From: Verrucomicrobiaceae bacterium
GTDB lineage: Bacteria > Verrucomicrobiota > Verrucomicrobiia > Verrucomicrobiales > Verrucomicrobiaceae
Assembly (NCBI GenBank): GCA_016795465.1
Contig: JAEUHK010000124.1
Location: forward strand, 1 to 64,000
DNA length: 64,000 bases
Reading direction: 5' to 3'
Within the stretch, counting starts at the first letter, position 1, and the number at the start of each line of letters is the position of its first letter. Below the pieces are notes generated by a model, which saw only the letters and a list, made by a program, of their open reading frames with translations, was not told the origin of the DNA and ran no database searches. Positions 34,269 to 42,890 of this stretch are shown in pieces. Position numbers and translations under genes: made by a program.

Positions 34269-36418
34269 GAACGATCCAAGCATGGGGTCTTATGATGCTG
34301 GTGATGGTTTCGGCTGCTTTTGGGCAGACGGCGTCGGACCTCGGTGAAGGCCTGAGGGCTGAACTCACCAACACGCCGGGCGTGACGGCGATCAAGTGGT
34401 GGGGGAAGGCGGGGCGCACTTACTTTGTGCAGAGCAGCGAGACGCTGCTGCCGGATAGCTGGCAATACATGCCGGTGGTGGAGGCGGGCGCGGACGCGGT
34501 CTGCACTTGGAACCTGCAAACCTCCGCCTCGAAGATGTTTGTGCGGCTGGTCTTTACCGATCAGGCGTTTTCCGGCAGCGCGGCGGACGCGGACTTCGAT
34601 GGTGACGGGCTGACGAATGGACAGGAGGTCGCTGTGGGCGGGCCGGGGACGGACCCAGTGGGAACGGATACGGATGGTGACGGCGCACCTGACGGAGCTG
34701 AATACAGACAGGGTAGCAACCCACGTGACAGTGCATTGAAACCGATGGCAGGCGAACCGGAGCAGTACAACTATGCGCCGACCTTGATACTTGGGAGGCA
34801 GACGAGGCACCTCACCAACAGCTGGGGCAAGTCCAAAGATGCCCAGAATCAAACCGTTGAATGGGGTTCCCTCTCCTGGCAGACGCCTGGATTAAGCAAC
34901 CACAGCCTCAACTACAATGACTTTGCCGAGCGCTACACCGCCAAGCTGTCCGAACCCGTGATGGACTGGCTGGCTTCCGGCTTCGGCGAACCGACGACGT
35001 CCTATGCCATCGGCTCTTGTCTATGGCGGTACAGTTCCCAAAACAACGGAGACACGCAGTCTCATTATGTCAGTGTGAACGACGCACGAATCGTCCTGCG
35101 GACGTACCATTCGGGAACGGCGGCCCAATGGGAAATACCCCGGACAGTGATGCGTTATGTGCATGAAGGCTCTGAAAAGCCACCGTATGCCTACAACTAT
35201 ACCAACGTGGAACTTGCAACCATGACCGTCGGCCCGCTTGCCAGCATGTCACAGCCCATGGATCTAATGCCGCGCCCCAGCCAGGACAGGGGCACGACAG
35301 AAGGCGCGGGCCTGATTGGGATCTCCTCATTTGCCGGGCTGTCCCTTGATGCCGAAACGTCCAACACAATTGTCCCCAAGCTTGAACCTTGGTTCATGCT
35401 CCCTGTGGGTGAGACCCGGACGGTTACGGTCAGCAACGGCGTGGCTAACGACGATACCGTCTATCAACTCTCCGGCGGGGGGCTGCCCGGCAGTATCCTC
35501 ACAGGCGGGAGCATCAGCCTCAGCAGCACGGCGACGGATGACATTACGGGTGTGCTGCGTGTTGGCTACCGGCCGGCTGGAGGAACCGCGGTTTTTGCCC
35601 AAGAACCCTTGCTCAACATCGCGGTTTACACCCGGAGGGTGCTGGACATCAACATCATCCCGGTGGCCTACGTGGCGGCCAGCGGAACGGTCGTCCCGCC
35701 TGCGCACCTGCCCACGGAGGCGGCTGCAAAGAGCTATCTGGACAGCGTGTATCTGCCGCAGGCGAACATCGAATGCCGGGTGACCATCAAGCCGGTGCAG
35801 CAGATCGAATGGGACAACCGCGGAGGATGGGAGAACTCCAACGGGTCCATCTTCGGCGCGGGTGATGGCTGCTTCACCTTCGTCGATACCACCGTCGTCC
35901 CCCTGAGCGTGCCCCGCGGGGACCTTAGCACCCTGGAGGAGACAGAGCTCATGGAGCAGTTGATGTACCATCGCACCCCCTCCGTCATTGCCAACCCGAC
36001 GACAACCCTGAATGTCCTGTGGATCGTGGCACCCAAAGGGCTGTATCACATTGACTGGGCGCGGGAGGAGGACCAGCCTGATTTCACCGAGGCAACGTAT
36101 GCGGACGTGGTCGGCTACTGCATGAAGGGGCCGAAGTGGTTTGGGCAGTATGTCTATGTGCTGGACCGTGCACCACACCCACTCGAGCCGCAGGCAACGG
36201 TACTTTATACGCTGGCGCATGAGATCGGCCACGCGCTGGGTCTGGACCACTGTACCGAACAAAGAACCCAGGCTTACTCCCGCTTCTCTGAAAATGAACA
36301 CCGCCTGATGACCGGGCGCTACGGCCCTAAGCGTGGCACCGGCCCCAAGAAGATGGTCCACTGGGAGTGGGACCGAGTGAGGCAGTCTAGTTTTGCAAAA
36401 ACCCCTGGAAATTCATGA
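34265..36418 (+). CDS. Secreted metzincin-like putative metalloprotease
   Basis: About 717 residues from the ATG at 34265, which overlaps the previous stop (ATGA). A signal peptide (GLMMLVMVSAAFGQ) leads to an N-terminal 'VQSSETL' verrucomicrobial-type beta domain. Calcium-binding Asp repeats follow at about residues 108-145 (DADFDGDGLTNGQE and DTDGDGAPDGAEY). A long region of unknown fold precedes the C-terminal catalytic-like motif HEIGHALGLDHC, the zinc-binding HEXXHXXGXXH of metzincins. The region after it (EHRLMTGRYG) supplies a methionine in the place of a Met-turn. Protease activity and substrate are unproven. Possible roles are surface-protein processing or polymer degradation. Confidence 0.83.
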   Translation: MRTIQAWGLMMLVMVSAAFGQTASDLGEGLRAELTNTPGVTAIKWWGKAGRTYFVQSSETLLPDSWQYMPVVEAGADAVCTWNLQTSASKMFVRLVFTDQAFSGSAADADFDGDGLTNGQEVAVGGPGTDPVGTDTDGDGAPDGAEYRQGSNPRDSALKPMAGEPEQYNYAPTLILGRQTRHLTNSWGKSKDAQNQTVEWGSLSWQTPGLSNHSLNYNDFAERYTAKLSEPVMDWLASGFGEPTTSYAIGSCLWRYSSQNNGDTQSHYVSVNDARIVLRTYHSGTAAQWEIPRTVMRYVHEGSEKPPYAYNYTNVELATMTVGPLASMSQPMDLMPRPSQDRGTTEGAGLIGISSFAGLSLDAETSNTIVPKLEPWFMLPVGETRTVTVSNGVANDDTVYQLSGGGLPGSILTGGSISLSSTATDDITGVLRVGYRPAGGTAVFAQEPLLNIAVYTRRVLDINIIPVAYVAASGTVVPPAHLPTEAAAKSYLDSVYLPQANIECRVTIKPVQQIEWDNRGGWENSNGSIFGAGDGCFTFVDTTVVPLSVPRGDLSTLEETELMEQLMYHRTPSVIANPTTTLNVLWIVAPKGLYHIDWAREEDQPDFTEATYADVVGYCMKGPKWFGQYVYVLDRAPHPLEPQATVLYTLAHEIGHALGLDHCTEQRTQAYSRFSENEHRLMTGRYGPKRGTGPKKMVHWEWDRVRQSSFAKTPGNS

Positions 36419-37230
36419 AACTATATCCGCACCTCATCTGTTTGCTCCTCTTGATCTACGGAGCCATGCGAAGCCATGGGGCTAATCTCTTACCCGATTT
36501 TAGTTTCCCAAATGCAGATAGTAAAAAGCTTGCCACAGGGGATATGTCCGTGCTTTCAAAGTATCAGGGGAACATTCCTGCATTATGGTATGTCTTCGAT
36601 GCTTCTAGCGGCGGAGAATACGGCACCCTCTCCTTTCCAAGAGAGGGCCGCAACGAACAGGAGCAGGTTATCAGAGTTAAAGCCTACAACAAGGAGTTGA
36701 AAGAGAAGGTCGCAGAGATGCTGAGCAGCACTCCTGGGCATGCGGATTACATCGGAGGAGTGATCAATAAGATCAGCTCGTTGCCTGAGGAATCAGCAAG
36801 GCGGATTCCCATCGAACGCTATTTCGAAGCGCTGGCGCGGCTGAAGACGCCCGAGTGTGTTCAAACCATGATGAGGTTCATCGATGATGAGCGGCAGGTG
36901 GGATACTTTACCCCGTGTGGGCCATCGTCAAGACGGCCTCCAAACTGGAGTGTGATGCTCCACGAGCTAGGCCTAGCGGTTGGCAAATCGTTCAATCAAC
37001 CCATTGCGCGAATGTGGTGGGACAGCCCGGCGGCATCGGAATTCTGGCCGCCTGAGAAGCTGAAGGCCTATGAGCAGCGGAAACGCGAGGAGGAGGCCAC
37101 GCTGCTCTACCGCCTGGGCCTGCCCCTTGCTGACAGCCCCCTCTGGAAAGTCCTCGGAGTGATCGCCCTTCTAGGTGCTGCCATCGCAGGTGCCGCGCAT
37201 TTTCGGAAATCACGCCAGCCACCGGGCTAG
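36415..37230 (+). CDS. Hypothetical exported protein with C-terminal membrane anchor
   Basis: A 271-residue protein whose ATG overlaps the protease stop (ATGA, 36415-36418). Its signal peptide is PHLICLLLLIYGAMRSHG. The middle is mostly helical with VVQTMM-like and 'RIPIERYFEALARLKTPE' segments that could form alpha-alpha repeats. One C-terminal helix (WKVLGVIALLGAAIAGAAHF) and a basic tail (RKSRQPPG) end the protein. The first half reads as lower in GC than the flanking genes. Its design matches the small anchored protein at 17457-18149, again directly coupled to a large secreted gene. No family was recognised. Confidence 0.78.
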   Translation: MKLYPHLICLLLLIYGAMRSHGANLLPDFSFPNADSKKLATGDMSVLSKYQGNIPALWYVFDASSGGEYGTLSFPREGRNEQEQVIRVKAYNKELKEKVAEMLSSTPGHADYIGGVINKISSLPEESARRIPIERYFEALARLKTPECVQTMMRFIDDERQVGYFTPCGPSSRRPPNWSVMLHELGLAVGKSFNQPIARMWWDSPAASEFWPPEKLKAYEQRKREEEATLLYRLGLPLADSPLWKVLGVIALLGAAIAGAAHFRKSRQPPG

Positions 37231-37234
37231 GTTT

Positions 37235-38035
37235 TCACTTCCCGCCCAAAGCCTCGATGAAGGTCTCTTCGAGGCGTTTCACGAAATGCTGGGCGGTCTC
37301 GTCAGCGTCGCAGGCGAGGGGTTCGCCGATGGTGATGCGGATGTGGATGCGGCGGAGCTGCACCCGCCACACCGGCCAGCCTTTGCTGAGGTAATCGCTG
37401 TCCGTTTCGATGAAGACAGGCCACACCGGGGCACCCGATTGAGCGGCGATGATGCCGATGCCGCCTTGAAAAGGGTTCACCACGCCTTCTTTTTTCCGCG
37501 TGCGAGTGCCTTCGGGGAAGAACAGCAGCCGCTCGCCCTGCCGCAGGGCCTCGATGGACCGCTGCACCATTTTATGCACCGGCTTGTTCGGGATGAAGCC
37601 GGCCAGCGTGGCACCGCCGACGAGGATGGGATTGTGCAGCAGCGAGGCTTTCAAAATGCAGCGCAGGCCCTCGATGCGGGCGATGACGCACACGGCATCC
37701 CACAGCGCGGGATGATTCGGGGCCACGATGAGGCCGCCGGTGCTGTCACGCAGTTTGTCGAGCCCGCGATACTCGACCCGCAGCACGCCGAAAAACCGCA
37801 GCAGCAGCAAAAAGGTGCGAAACGCCCTCTGCAGCAGCCACTGGCCCAGCGCACGCGAGGTCTCGCCCGGCAGAAACGGCACGCACACCAGCCCAGCGAT
37901 CACAAAAAGCAGCCCGCCGACGACCCAATACACCAGGCTGGCGAGACCCGCGGCCAGCATGCGCAGGCCATGCAGCCAGCACCAGACGCTCACGCCTCCC
38001 GTGCCGCCTTGCTCATTGCTCCCGCTCTGGTTCAT
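37235..38035 (-). CDS. Lysophospholipid acyltransferase (PlsC-type)
   Basis: A 266-residue membrane protein with two N-terminal hydrophobic helices. The acyltransferase signature follows: NHPALWD (HX4D), GFIPNKPVHKM, and the FFPEGTRTRKKEG block that binds the phosphate of the acceptor. The enzyme class acylates lysophosphatidate at position 2 or related acceptors, using acyl-ACP or acyl-CoA. The start at 38035 gives a short polar lead before the first helix. It is 14 bases from the divergent FabZ-like gene, which fits a fatty-acid and lipid function. PlsC itself or a paralogue for another acceptor cannot be distinguished. Confidence 0.9.
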   Translation of the reverse strand: MNQSGSNEQGGTGGVSVWCWLHGLRMLAAGLASLVYWVVGGLLFVIAGLVCVPFLPGETSRALGQWLLQRAFRTFLLLLRFFGVLRVEYRGLDKLRDSTGGLIVAPNHPALWDAVCVIARIEGLRCILKASLLHNPILVGGATLAGFIPNKPVHKMVQRSIEALRQGERLLFFPEGTRTRKKEGVVNPFQGGIGIIAAQSGAPVWPVFIETDSDYLSKGWPVWRVQLRRIHIRITIGEPLACDADETAQHFVKRLEETFIEALGGK

Positions 38036-38049
38036 GCTTATGGCGCATC

Positions 38050-38490
38050 ATGGCATCTGCCCCAGACCTTTTCCAAGCTCTTTCCTCTCTCCCGCATGGT
38101 CCGGAGTTTCGTTTCATCGACGAACTCACGGAACTGGAGCCCGGCATCGCAGGAAAAGCGCGGTGGGCGCTAAAAGGTGGTGAGGATTTTCTCCGCGGCC
38201 ATTTCCCGAATGCCCCGCTGATGCCCGGCGTGCTCATGATCGAGGCGCTGGCGCAACTCGGCGGCATTTTGGTGCAAACGAGGCCCGGCATCGCGCCGCT
38301 GAAAAACCTGCGCCTCACCGCCGTGCGCCAGATCAAGGTCCTCGGCAGCATCACGCCCGGCCAAAGCCTCCATCTAAGTGCGAAGCTGGACGCCGTGATG
38401 GGCACGCTCGGCCAGGTGACGGGCGAAATCCGCGATGACGCGGGCAATGTCGTGCTCACCGGTGCGGTGACGCTCGCGGGCGAGCTTTGA
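38050..38490 (+). CDS. FabZ-type 3-hydroxyacyl-ACP dehydratase
   Basis: A 146-residue hot-dog-fold protein of full FabZ length. The catalytic histidine lies in LRGHFPNAPLMPGVLMIEAL, with the acidic partner in MIEALAQLGG. The protein starts with a FabZ-like PHGPEFRFIDELTELEPG. FabZ dehydrates 3-hydroxyacyl-ACP in type II fatty acid synthesis. A paralogue acting in a lipid side pathway is possible. It is divergently arranged with the PlsC-type gene and precedes the RfaE2-PurN fusion by about 37 bases. Confidence 0.9.
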   Translation: MASAPDLFQALSSLPHGPEFRFIDELTELEPGIAGKARWALKGGEDFLRGHFPNAPLMPGVLMIEALAQLGGILVQTRPGIAPLKNLRLTAVRQIKVLGSITPGQSLHLSAKLDAVMGTLGQVTGEIRDDAGNVVLTGAVTLAGEL

Positions 38491-38526
38491 AACGCTTGCC
38501 CCTTGCATCGCGAAGGCCTTCACGCG

Positions 38527-39621
38527 ATGAGCAAAGCCATGACTGATGCTGATTTTACCCCTGCCACAGCTGCCGAAGTAAGGCAGCTCCGCGATCAACT
38601 GGATGCGCAGGGAAAAAAACTGGTCTTCACCAACGGCTGCTTTGACCTGCTGCATGCCGGCCATGTCCGTTACCTCAATGAAGCCCGTGCTTTGGGCGAT
38701 GCGATGGTCGTGGCGCTGAATTCCGATGCGAGCGTCCGTGCCCTGAAAGGCCCCGAAAGGCCGCTGAACAACGAAAACGATCGCGCCGAGGTTTTGTGCG
38801 GTCTTCGAGCCGTGGACACGGTGGTGGTTTTTGGTGATGAACGGGCCACAAGCCTCATCGAGGCCATCCGCCCGCATGTGTATGCGAAGGGCGGTGACTA
38901 CACCGTCGAGTCGCTGAATGCCGAAGAGCGTGCCGCGCTGCAATCCGTGGGCGCTGAGATCCGCATCCTTCCGCTGGTGCCGGGTCGCTCGACCACCGCC
39001 ACGATTCAAAAAATGCACGCACCGCAGAGCGGCAAGCTGCGCATCGCCGTGCTCGGCAGCGGCGTCGGCTCGAACTTCAAAGCCATCGTCGAGGCCATCG
39101 CGGCCGGAAAACTCGACGCCGAGGTCGTGGCGGCCATTTCCGATCAAAAAGACTCCGGCTTCCTCGCCATCGCCAAGCAAGCAGGACTGCCTGCGCACTT
39201 CGTCGATCCCGGCTCGAACCCCAAAAAGCTAGGCGAGGCCGCGCAGAAGGAGATCTTCGAGCATCTCGAACGTGCGCGAACCGATGTCGTCGTGCTCGCG
39301 GGCTTCATGCGCATCCTGAAAGAGCCGGTGATCAGCCACTACTCCGGCCGCATCGTGAATGTGCATCCTTCCCTGCTGCCAAAGCACAAGGGCGCTCACG
39401 CCGTGCAGGATGCTCTCGATGCCGGCGATGCCGAGGCAGGGTGCAGCGTCCATCTCGTCACCGCCGAAATCGACGCCGGAGACATCCTTGAGCAAGGCCG
39501 CGTCCCCGTCCTCCCCGGCGACACCGCCATCGTCCTACACGACCGCATCAAGCAAGTCGAGCATGTGCTCCTTCCCAAGGTCCTCAACGAATGGCGTCAG
39601 CGTGGGCTGGCCGTGCGATAG
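38527..39621 (+). CDS. Fusion: heptose-1-phosphate adenylyltransferase (RfaE2/HldE C-domain) with GAR formyltransferase (PurN)
   Basis: Two enzymes are joined in one frame of about 364 residues. Residues 1-157 are a nucleotidyltransferase (KLVFTNGCFDLLHAGHVRYL with the HxGH motif, then RPHVYAKGGDY and PGRSTTATIQKM), matching the ADP-heptose adenylyltransferase RfaE2. Residues about 165-364 are a full PurN: VLGSGVGSNFKAI, IVNVHPSLLPKHKGAHA (catalytic Asn and His), and the Asp of EIDAGDILEQ. The first makes ADP-heptose for LPS; the second adds formyl from 10-formyl-THF to GAR in purine synthesis. The ATG at 38527 is preferred over ATG 38539 and an upstream TTG at 38503. No frameshift or internal stop is present. 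Confidence 0.9.
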   Translation: MSKAMTDADFTPATAAEVRQLRDQLDAQGKKLVFTNGCFDLLHAGHVRYLNEARALGDAMVVALNSDASVRALKGPERPLNNENDRAEVLCGLRAVDTVVVFGDERATSLIEAIRPHVYAKGGDYTVESLNAEERAALQSVGAEIRILPLVPGRSTTATIQKMHAPQSGKLRIAVLGSGVGSNFKAIVEAIAAGKLDAEVVAAISDQKDSGFLAIAKQAGLPAHFVDPGSNPKKLGEAAQKEIFEHLERARTDVVVLAGFMRILKEPVISHYSGRIVNVHPSLLPKHKGAHAVQDALDAGDAEAGCSVHLVTAEIDAGDILEQGRVPVLPGDTAIVLHDRIKQVEHVLLPKVLNEWRQRGLAVR

Positions 39622-39624
39622 CCT

Positions 39625-40095
39625 TTATTTCACGAAGATGACCTTGGCGGTCACGCCGGGCCGCATCGCGATACCGTCTCCAACTCGCTTGCCGACGAGC
39701 TTTTGCCCCAAAGGCGAGCTGGGGGTGATGACGACGACCTCGCGGCCTTCGTGAACGATTTCTGTTCCTCCCTCCGAAGGGCCAATGAAGTAGTGATCAC
39801 GTCCATCAGGCCCTTCCAAAGCCACGAGCGAGCCCATCGAAGCCGCGGAGCCTTGATCGAGTTCCACGCCGGAAAGCGCCGAAAAGGCCTGCACGGCCTC
39901 TTGAAGCTCCGCGACACGTTTCGCCTGCCCGCGGGCGATGTAGGAGGCCTCGAGCGTGCGGGTATCGTATTTGTTCTCCGCCTTGCTGTCCGGGTCCGTG
40001 GCCGCAGCAAAGGCTCCCTGCGCCGCACGCGTAAGCGTGTCGAGATCGGCTTGGAGCACGGCGCGGAGTTGGTCGAGAACGGCTTGTTTGGTCAC
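39625..40095 (-). CDS. GreA/GreB-family transcription elongation factor
   Basis: A 156-residue protein. The short helical N-terminal part (LRAVLQADLDTLTRAA, then DPDSKAENKYDTRTLEASY) is followed by a C-terminal GreA/B FKBP-like domain with FIGPSEGG and ITPSSPLGQKLVGKRVGD. The Gre signature acidic loop (KAENKYDTRTLE) is present. GreA/B bind the RNA polymerase secondary channel and stimulate cleavage of backtracked RNA. The N-terminal coiled coil is shorter than in classical GreA, so it may be a GreAB-like paralogue. It converges with the fusion gene with 3 bases between stops. Confidence 0.88.
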   Translation of the reverse strand: MTKQAVLDQLRAVLQADLDTLTRAAQGAFAAATDPDSKAENKYDTRTLEASYIARGQAKRVAELQEAVQAFSALSGVELDQGSAASMGSLVALEGPDGRDHYFIGPSEGGTEIVHEGREVVVITPSSPLGQKLVGKRVGDGIAMRPGVTAKVIFVK

Positions 40096-40247
40096 GGGAT
40101 GAGGCGCTTCCGGTGGGATGGAACGTGCAACGCTTCAAGATCAAATTCATCGCAATGATCGGTTGCTTGCATGATGGCGGCTTCGTGCCATGAGCAGGGC
40201 ATGAAGTCTGTTTCAAACCACCCTGAATTCCGCGGCGCGACGAGGTC

Positions 40248-42254
40248 ATGAGCGGATTCACCGGCACTCTCAATCCCCAACAGCGGGAGGCGGCCACGCA
40301 CATTCACGGCCCCCTGCTCATCCTTGCCGGAGCGGGCACGGGCAAAACCCGTGTGATCACCGCCCGCATCGCCCACATGGTGAACGAGGGCATCGAACCG
40401 AAGCACATCCTGGCCGTGACCTTCACGAACAAGGCCGCGAACGAGATGCGCGAGCGTGTGAAAGGCATGGTGCGGGATGGTTTGGGCAAAAAGATCGGCG
40501 TGGGCACCTTCCACGCCTTTTGCGCGAAGCTGCTGCGCGAGTTCGCGGAGCATGTGGGCTACAAAAAGAACTTCGTCATCTACAGCCAGTCCGAGCAAGA
40601 GAGCCTCATGAAGCAGGTTCTGAAGACCTTGCTCAGTTCCGATGAATCGATGGATGCCAGCGTGATGCTTTCGCGCATCAGCAAGGCGAAGAACGATGGC
40701 AACAGCCTCGGCAATCCCGAAGAATCGACCGAGGGTGCGATCATGGAACGCTATCAGGGCGAGATGCGCGGGCGCAACGTGATGGACTTCGACGACTTGC
40801 TGCTGCTCGGCGTGCAATTGCTCGAAAACACCGCGGAGGTGCGCCAGCAGGTGCAGGCGCGGCATCGCTATGTGATGGTGGATGAGTTCCAGGACACGAA
40901 CTCGCTGCAGATGCGCCTTTTGAAGGCGCTGGTGCCGCCACCCTTCAACGTGTGCGTGGTGGGCGATGACGATCAAAGCATCTACGGCTGGCGCGGCGCG
41001 GAGATCACGAACATCACGCAATTCGAGAACTTCTTCCCGAATCCGCACGTCGTGAAGCTGGAGGAGAACTATCGCAGCACGACGCAGATTCTCCACACCG
41101 CGAACAGCCTCATCAAAAACAACGCCGGACGCCGCCCGAAGAGCCTCTGGTGCCGCACGGAGAAGGGCGACAACGTGAAGCTCATCGTGACCGCCGATGA
41201 AAAAGAGGAGGCGGACATGGTGACGAAGGAGGTCGAGGCCACGCACTACCGCGACAAACGCGAGTGGGAGGACTTCGCCGTGCTTTTCCGCACGAATGAC
41301 CAGTCCCGCGTGCTGGAGCAGGCCTTCCGCCAGCGCCGCATCCCGTATCGCGTCGTCGGTGCACGTAGCTTCTTCGACCGTCGTGAGGTAAAGGACATCG
41401 TGGCCTACCTGAAGGTGTTCGCGAATCCGCACTCGGACATCGATTTGCTCCGCATCATCAATGTGCCAGCCCGCGGCATCACACCCTCGATCGCCGAGCT
41501 GGCCCGCGAGCGCAGCATGGAAAAGCATCACAGCGTATGGGTGGCGCTTTGCGATCCGGACTGGCAGCGCCAGGTGCCGGAAAAGGCCCGCGTGGCCGTG
41601 CGCGGCTTCGTTTCACTCGTCACCAAATACAACGCCGCGGCCACCGCGGAGGGCACGAAGCTCGCCGAGATGGGCGAGATGCTGCTCAAGGAGACCGAAT
41701 ACCTCGCGTGGCTCAAAAAAGGCGCGAAGACGCCGGAAGACACCGTCCGCTGGGAAACCGGCGTGAATGAGATGCTGAAGAGCCTCGCGGCTTACGATGA
41801 AAAAAATGCCCGCGATGGCCTCACCGGCTACCTCGACGAGATTTGTCTCGATGATGAGCGTGAGGACAAAGATGACATCGAGAAGAAAAAAGGCGTCTGC
41901 CTCATCACGATGCATGCCTCGAAGGGCCTCGAATTTCCCATCGTGTATCTTCCCGGCCTGGAGCAGGGCATTCTCCCGCATCGTCGAAGCTACGAAGAAG
42001 GTCGCGTGGACGAGGAACGCCGTCTTTTTTATGTCGGCATCACGCGAGCGAAGCAGCGACTGACGATCAGCTACACGCGAAACCGCATCAAATGGGGCCA
42101 GAAGCAGACCTCATTGCCCAGTCCCTTCCTCAAAGAGCTCGACCGCAAGTTCGTCGAGGAGATGGACTACAGCCGCCACATGAATGAAACCGTCACGCAG
42201 GAGGAGAACACGAACTTCTTCTCCGGCCTGCGGGCCATGCTGGCGGAAGGCTGA
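40248..42254 (+). CDS. UvrD/PcrA/Rep-type superfamily 1 DNA helicase
   Basis: A 668-residue helicase with all SF1A motifs: LNPQQREAATHIHGPLLIL (Q motif), AGAGTGKTRV (Walker A), DEFQDTNSLQ (motif II), GDDDQSIYGWRGA (motif III), LEENYRSTTQIL (motif IV), TMHASKGLEFPIVYLP (motif V) and VGITRAKQRL (motif VI). Length and order fit Rep or PcrA more than full UvrD, but the exact orthologue is not fixed. It unwinds DNA in repair or replication restart. The ATG at 40248 follows a usual GGT-type leader. It ends 3 bases before a convergent lipoprotein stop. Confidence 0.95.
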   Translation: MSGFTGTLNPQQREAATHIHGPLLILAGAGTGKTRVITARIAHMVNEGIEPKHILAVTFTNKAANEMRERVKGMVRDGLGKKIGVGTFHAFCAKLLREFAEHVGYKKNFVIYSQSEQESLMKQVLKTLLSSDESMDASVMLSRISKAKNDGNSLGNPEESTEGAIMERYQGEMRGRNVMDFDDLLLLGVQLLENTAEVRQQVQARHRYVMVDEFQDTNSLQMRLLKALVPPPFNVCVVGDDDQSIYGWRGAEITNITQFENFFPNPHVVKLEENYRSTTQILHTANSLIKNNAGRRPKSLWCRTEKGDNVKLIVTADEKEEADMVTKEVEATHYRDKREWEDFAVLFRTNDQSRVLEQAFRQRRIPYRVVGARSFFDRREVKDIVAYLKVFANPHSDIDLLRIINVPARGITPSIAELARERSMEKHHSVWVALCDPDWQRQVPEKARVAVRGFVSLVTKYNAAATAEGTKLAEMGEMLLKETEYLAWLKKGAKTPEDTVRWETGVNEMLKSLAAYDEKNARDGLTGYLDEICLDDEREDKDDIEKKKGVCLITMHASKGLEFPIVYLPGLEQGILPHRRSYEEGRVDEERRLFYVGITRAKQRLTISYTRNRIKWGQKQTSLPSPFLKELDRKFVEEMDYSRHMNETVTQEENTNFFSGLRAMLAEG

Positions 42255-42257
42255 GGC

Positions 42258-42794
42258 TTACTGGTTGACCGTGGGCGCGTCGTAAACGGTCCCAGGAAAG
42301 TTCTGGCGACCGAGGGCACCGCCACCGCCACTGGAAGAAGTCGAGCCCATGATGCTGGAACCCAGCATATTGCTGCCGCCCACACCTGCCGTGATATTAT
42401 ATTGCTGCTGGTAGTTGCGATAAAGGGACTGGCCGCCGGCACCACCGTTCATGGCATTGGGAGCCATGAGCTGGACGGGTTGGTCCGGAGTGGGCACGCC
42501 CTGGGCCTTCCGTTCGAGTTCGGCGAGGTTATGCTGCTCCCAGGCAAGGGTGTGGGCACGAGCCACGACTCGGTCATCCAGTTTGGAAAGCTCCGCCTGA
42601 TACTCGGCCTCGCTTAGCACGTTGGAATGCCTCAATTCGGCCAACCGCGTGTATTCCGACCCCATTTCCCGCTGGGCTTGCTGCTTGTAGATCTGCATCT
42701 GGGCTCCTGTGGGGATGGAATCCATCGTGGACGCTGCGCAGGAAGCCAGCACGACGCAGGCGGCGAGACTGAGAAACATGAAAAGGCGGCTCAT
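42258..42794 (-). CDS. Hypothetical lipoprotein
   Basis: About 178 residues from the ATG at 42794 (MSRLFMFLSLAACVVLASC), giving a clear lipobox VLASC. The mature part has a helical region with DRVVARAHTLAWEQHNLAELE and LAELRHSNVLSEAEYQAEL, followed by a Gly/Ser/Asn-rich low-complexity end. The ASXY(L)-type small outer-membrane lipoprotein architecture is visible but the family was not recognised. It converges with the helicase gene. The upstream in-frame Met at 42830 is less likely because it lengthens the signal peptide. Confidence 0.82.
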   Translation of the reverse strand: MSRLFMFLSLAACVVLASCAASTMDSIPTGAQMQIYKQQAQREMGSEYTRLAELRHSNVLSEAEYQAELSKLDDRVVARAHTLAWEQHNLAELERKAQGVPTPDQPVQLMAPNAMNGGAGGQSLYRNYQQQYNITAGVGGSNMLGSSIMGSTSSSGGGGALGRQNFPGTVYDAPTVNQ

Positions 42795-42890
42795 GGGGGG
42801 GAGATTAGGCGGACTTTGAGAGGCTGGCAATGCTTCCGTTCAATCCACTGCTTGAAGCCCGGCGTATCTTCCCGACTTTCCCCACACGTT

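Noticed and set aside
42627-42890. Upstream part of the frame containing DUF2452
   Set aside because: It overlaps the oppositely directed lipoprotein gene and does not resemble DUF2452, so the start was set at the TTG at 42891.
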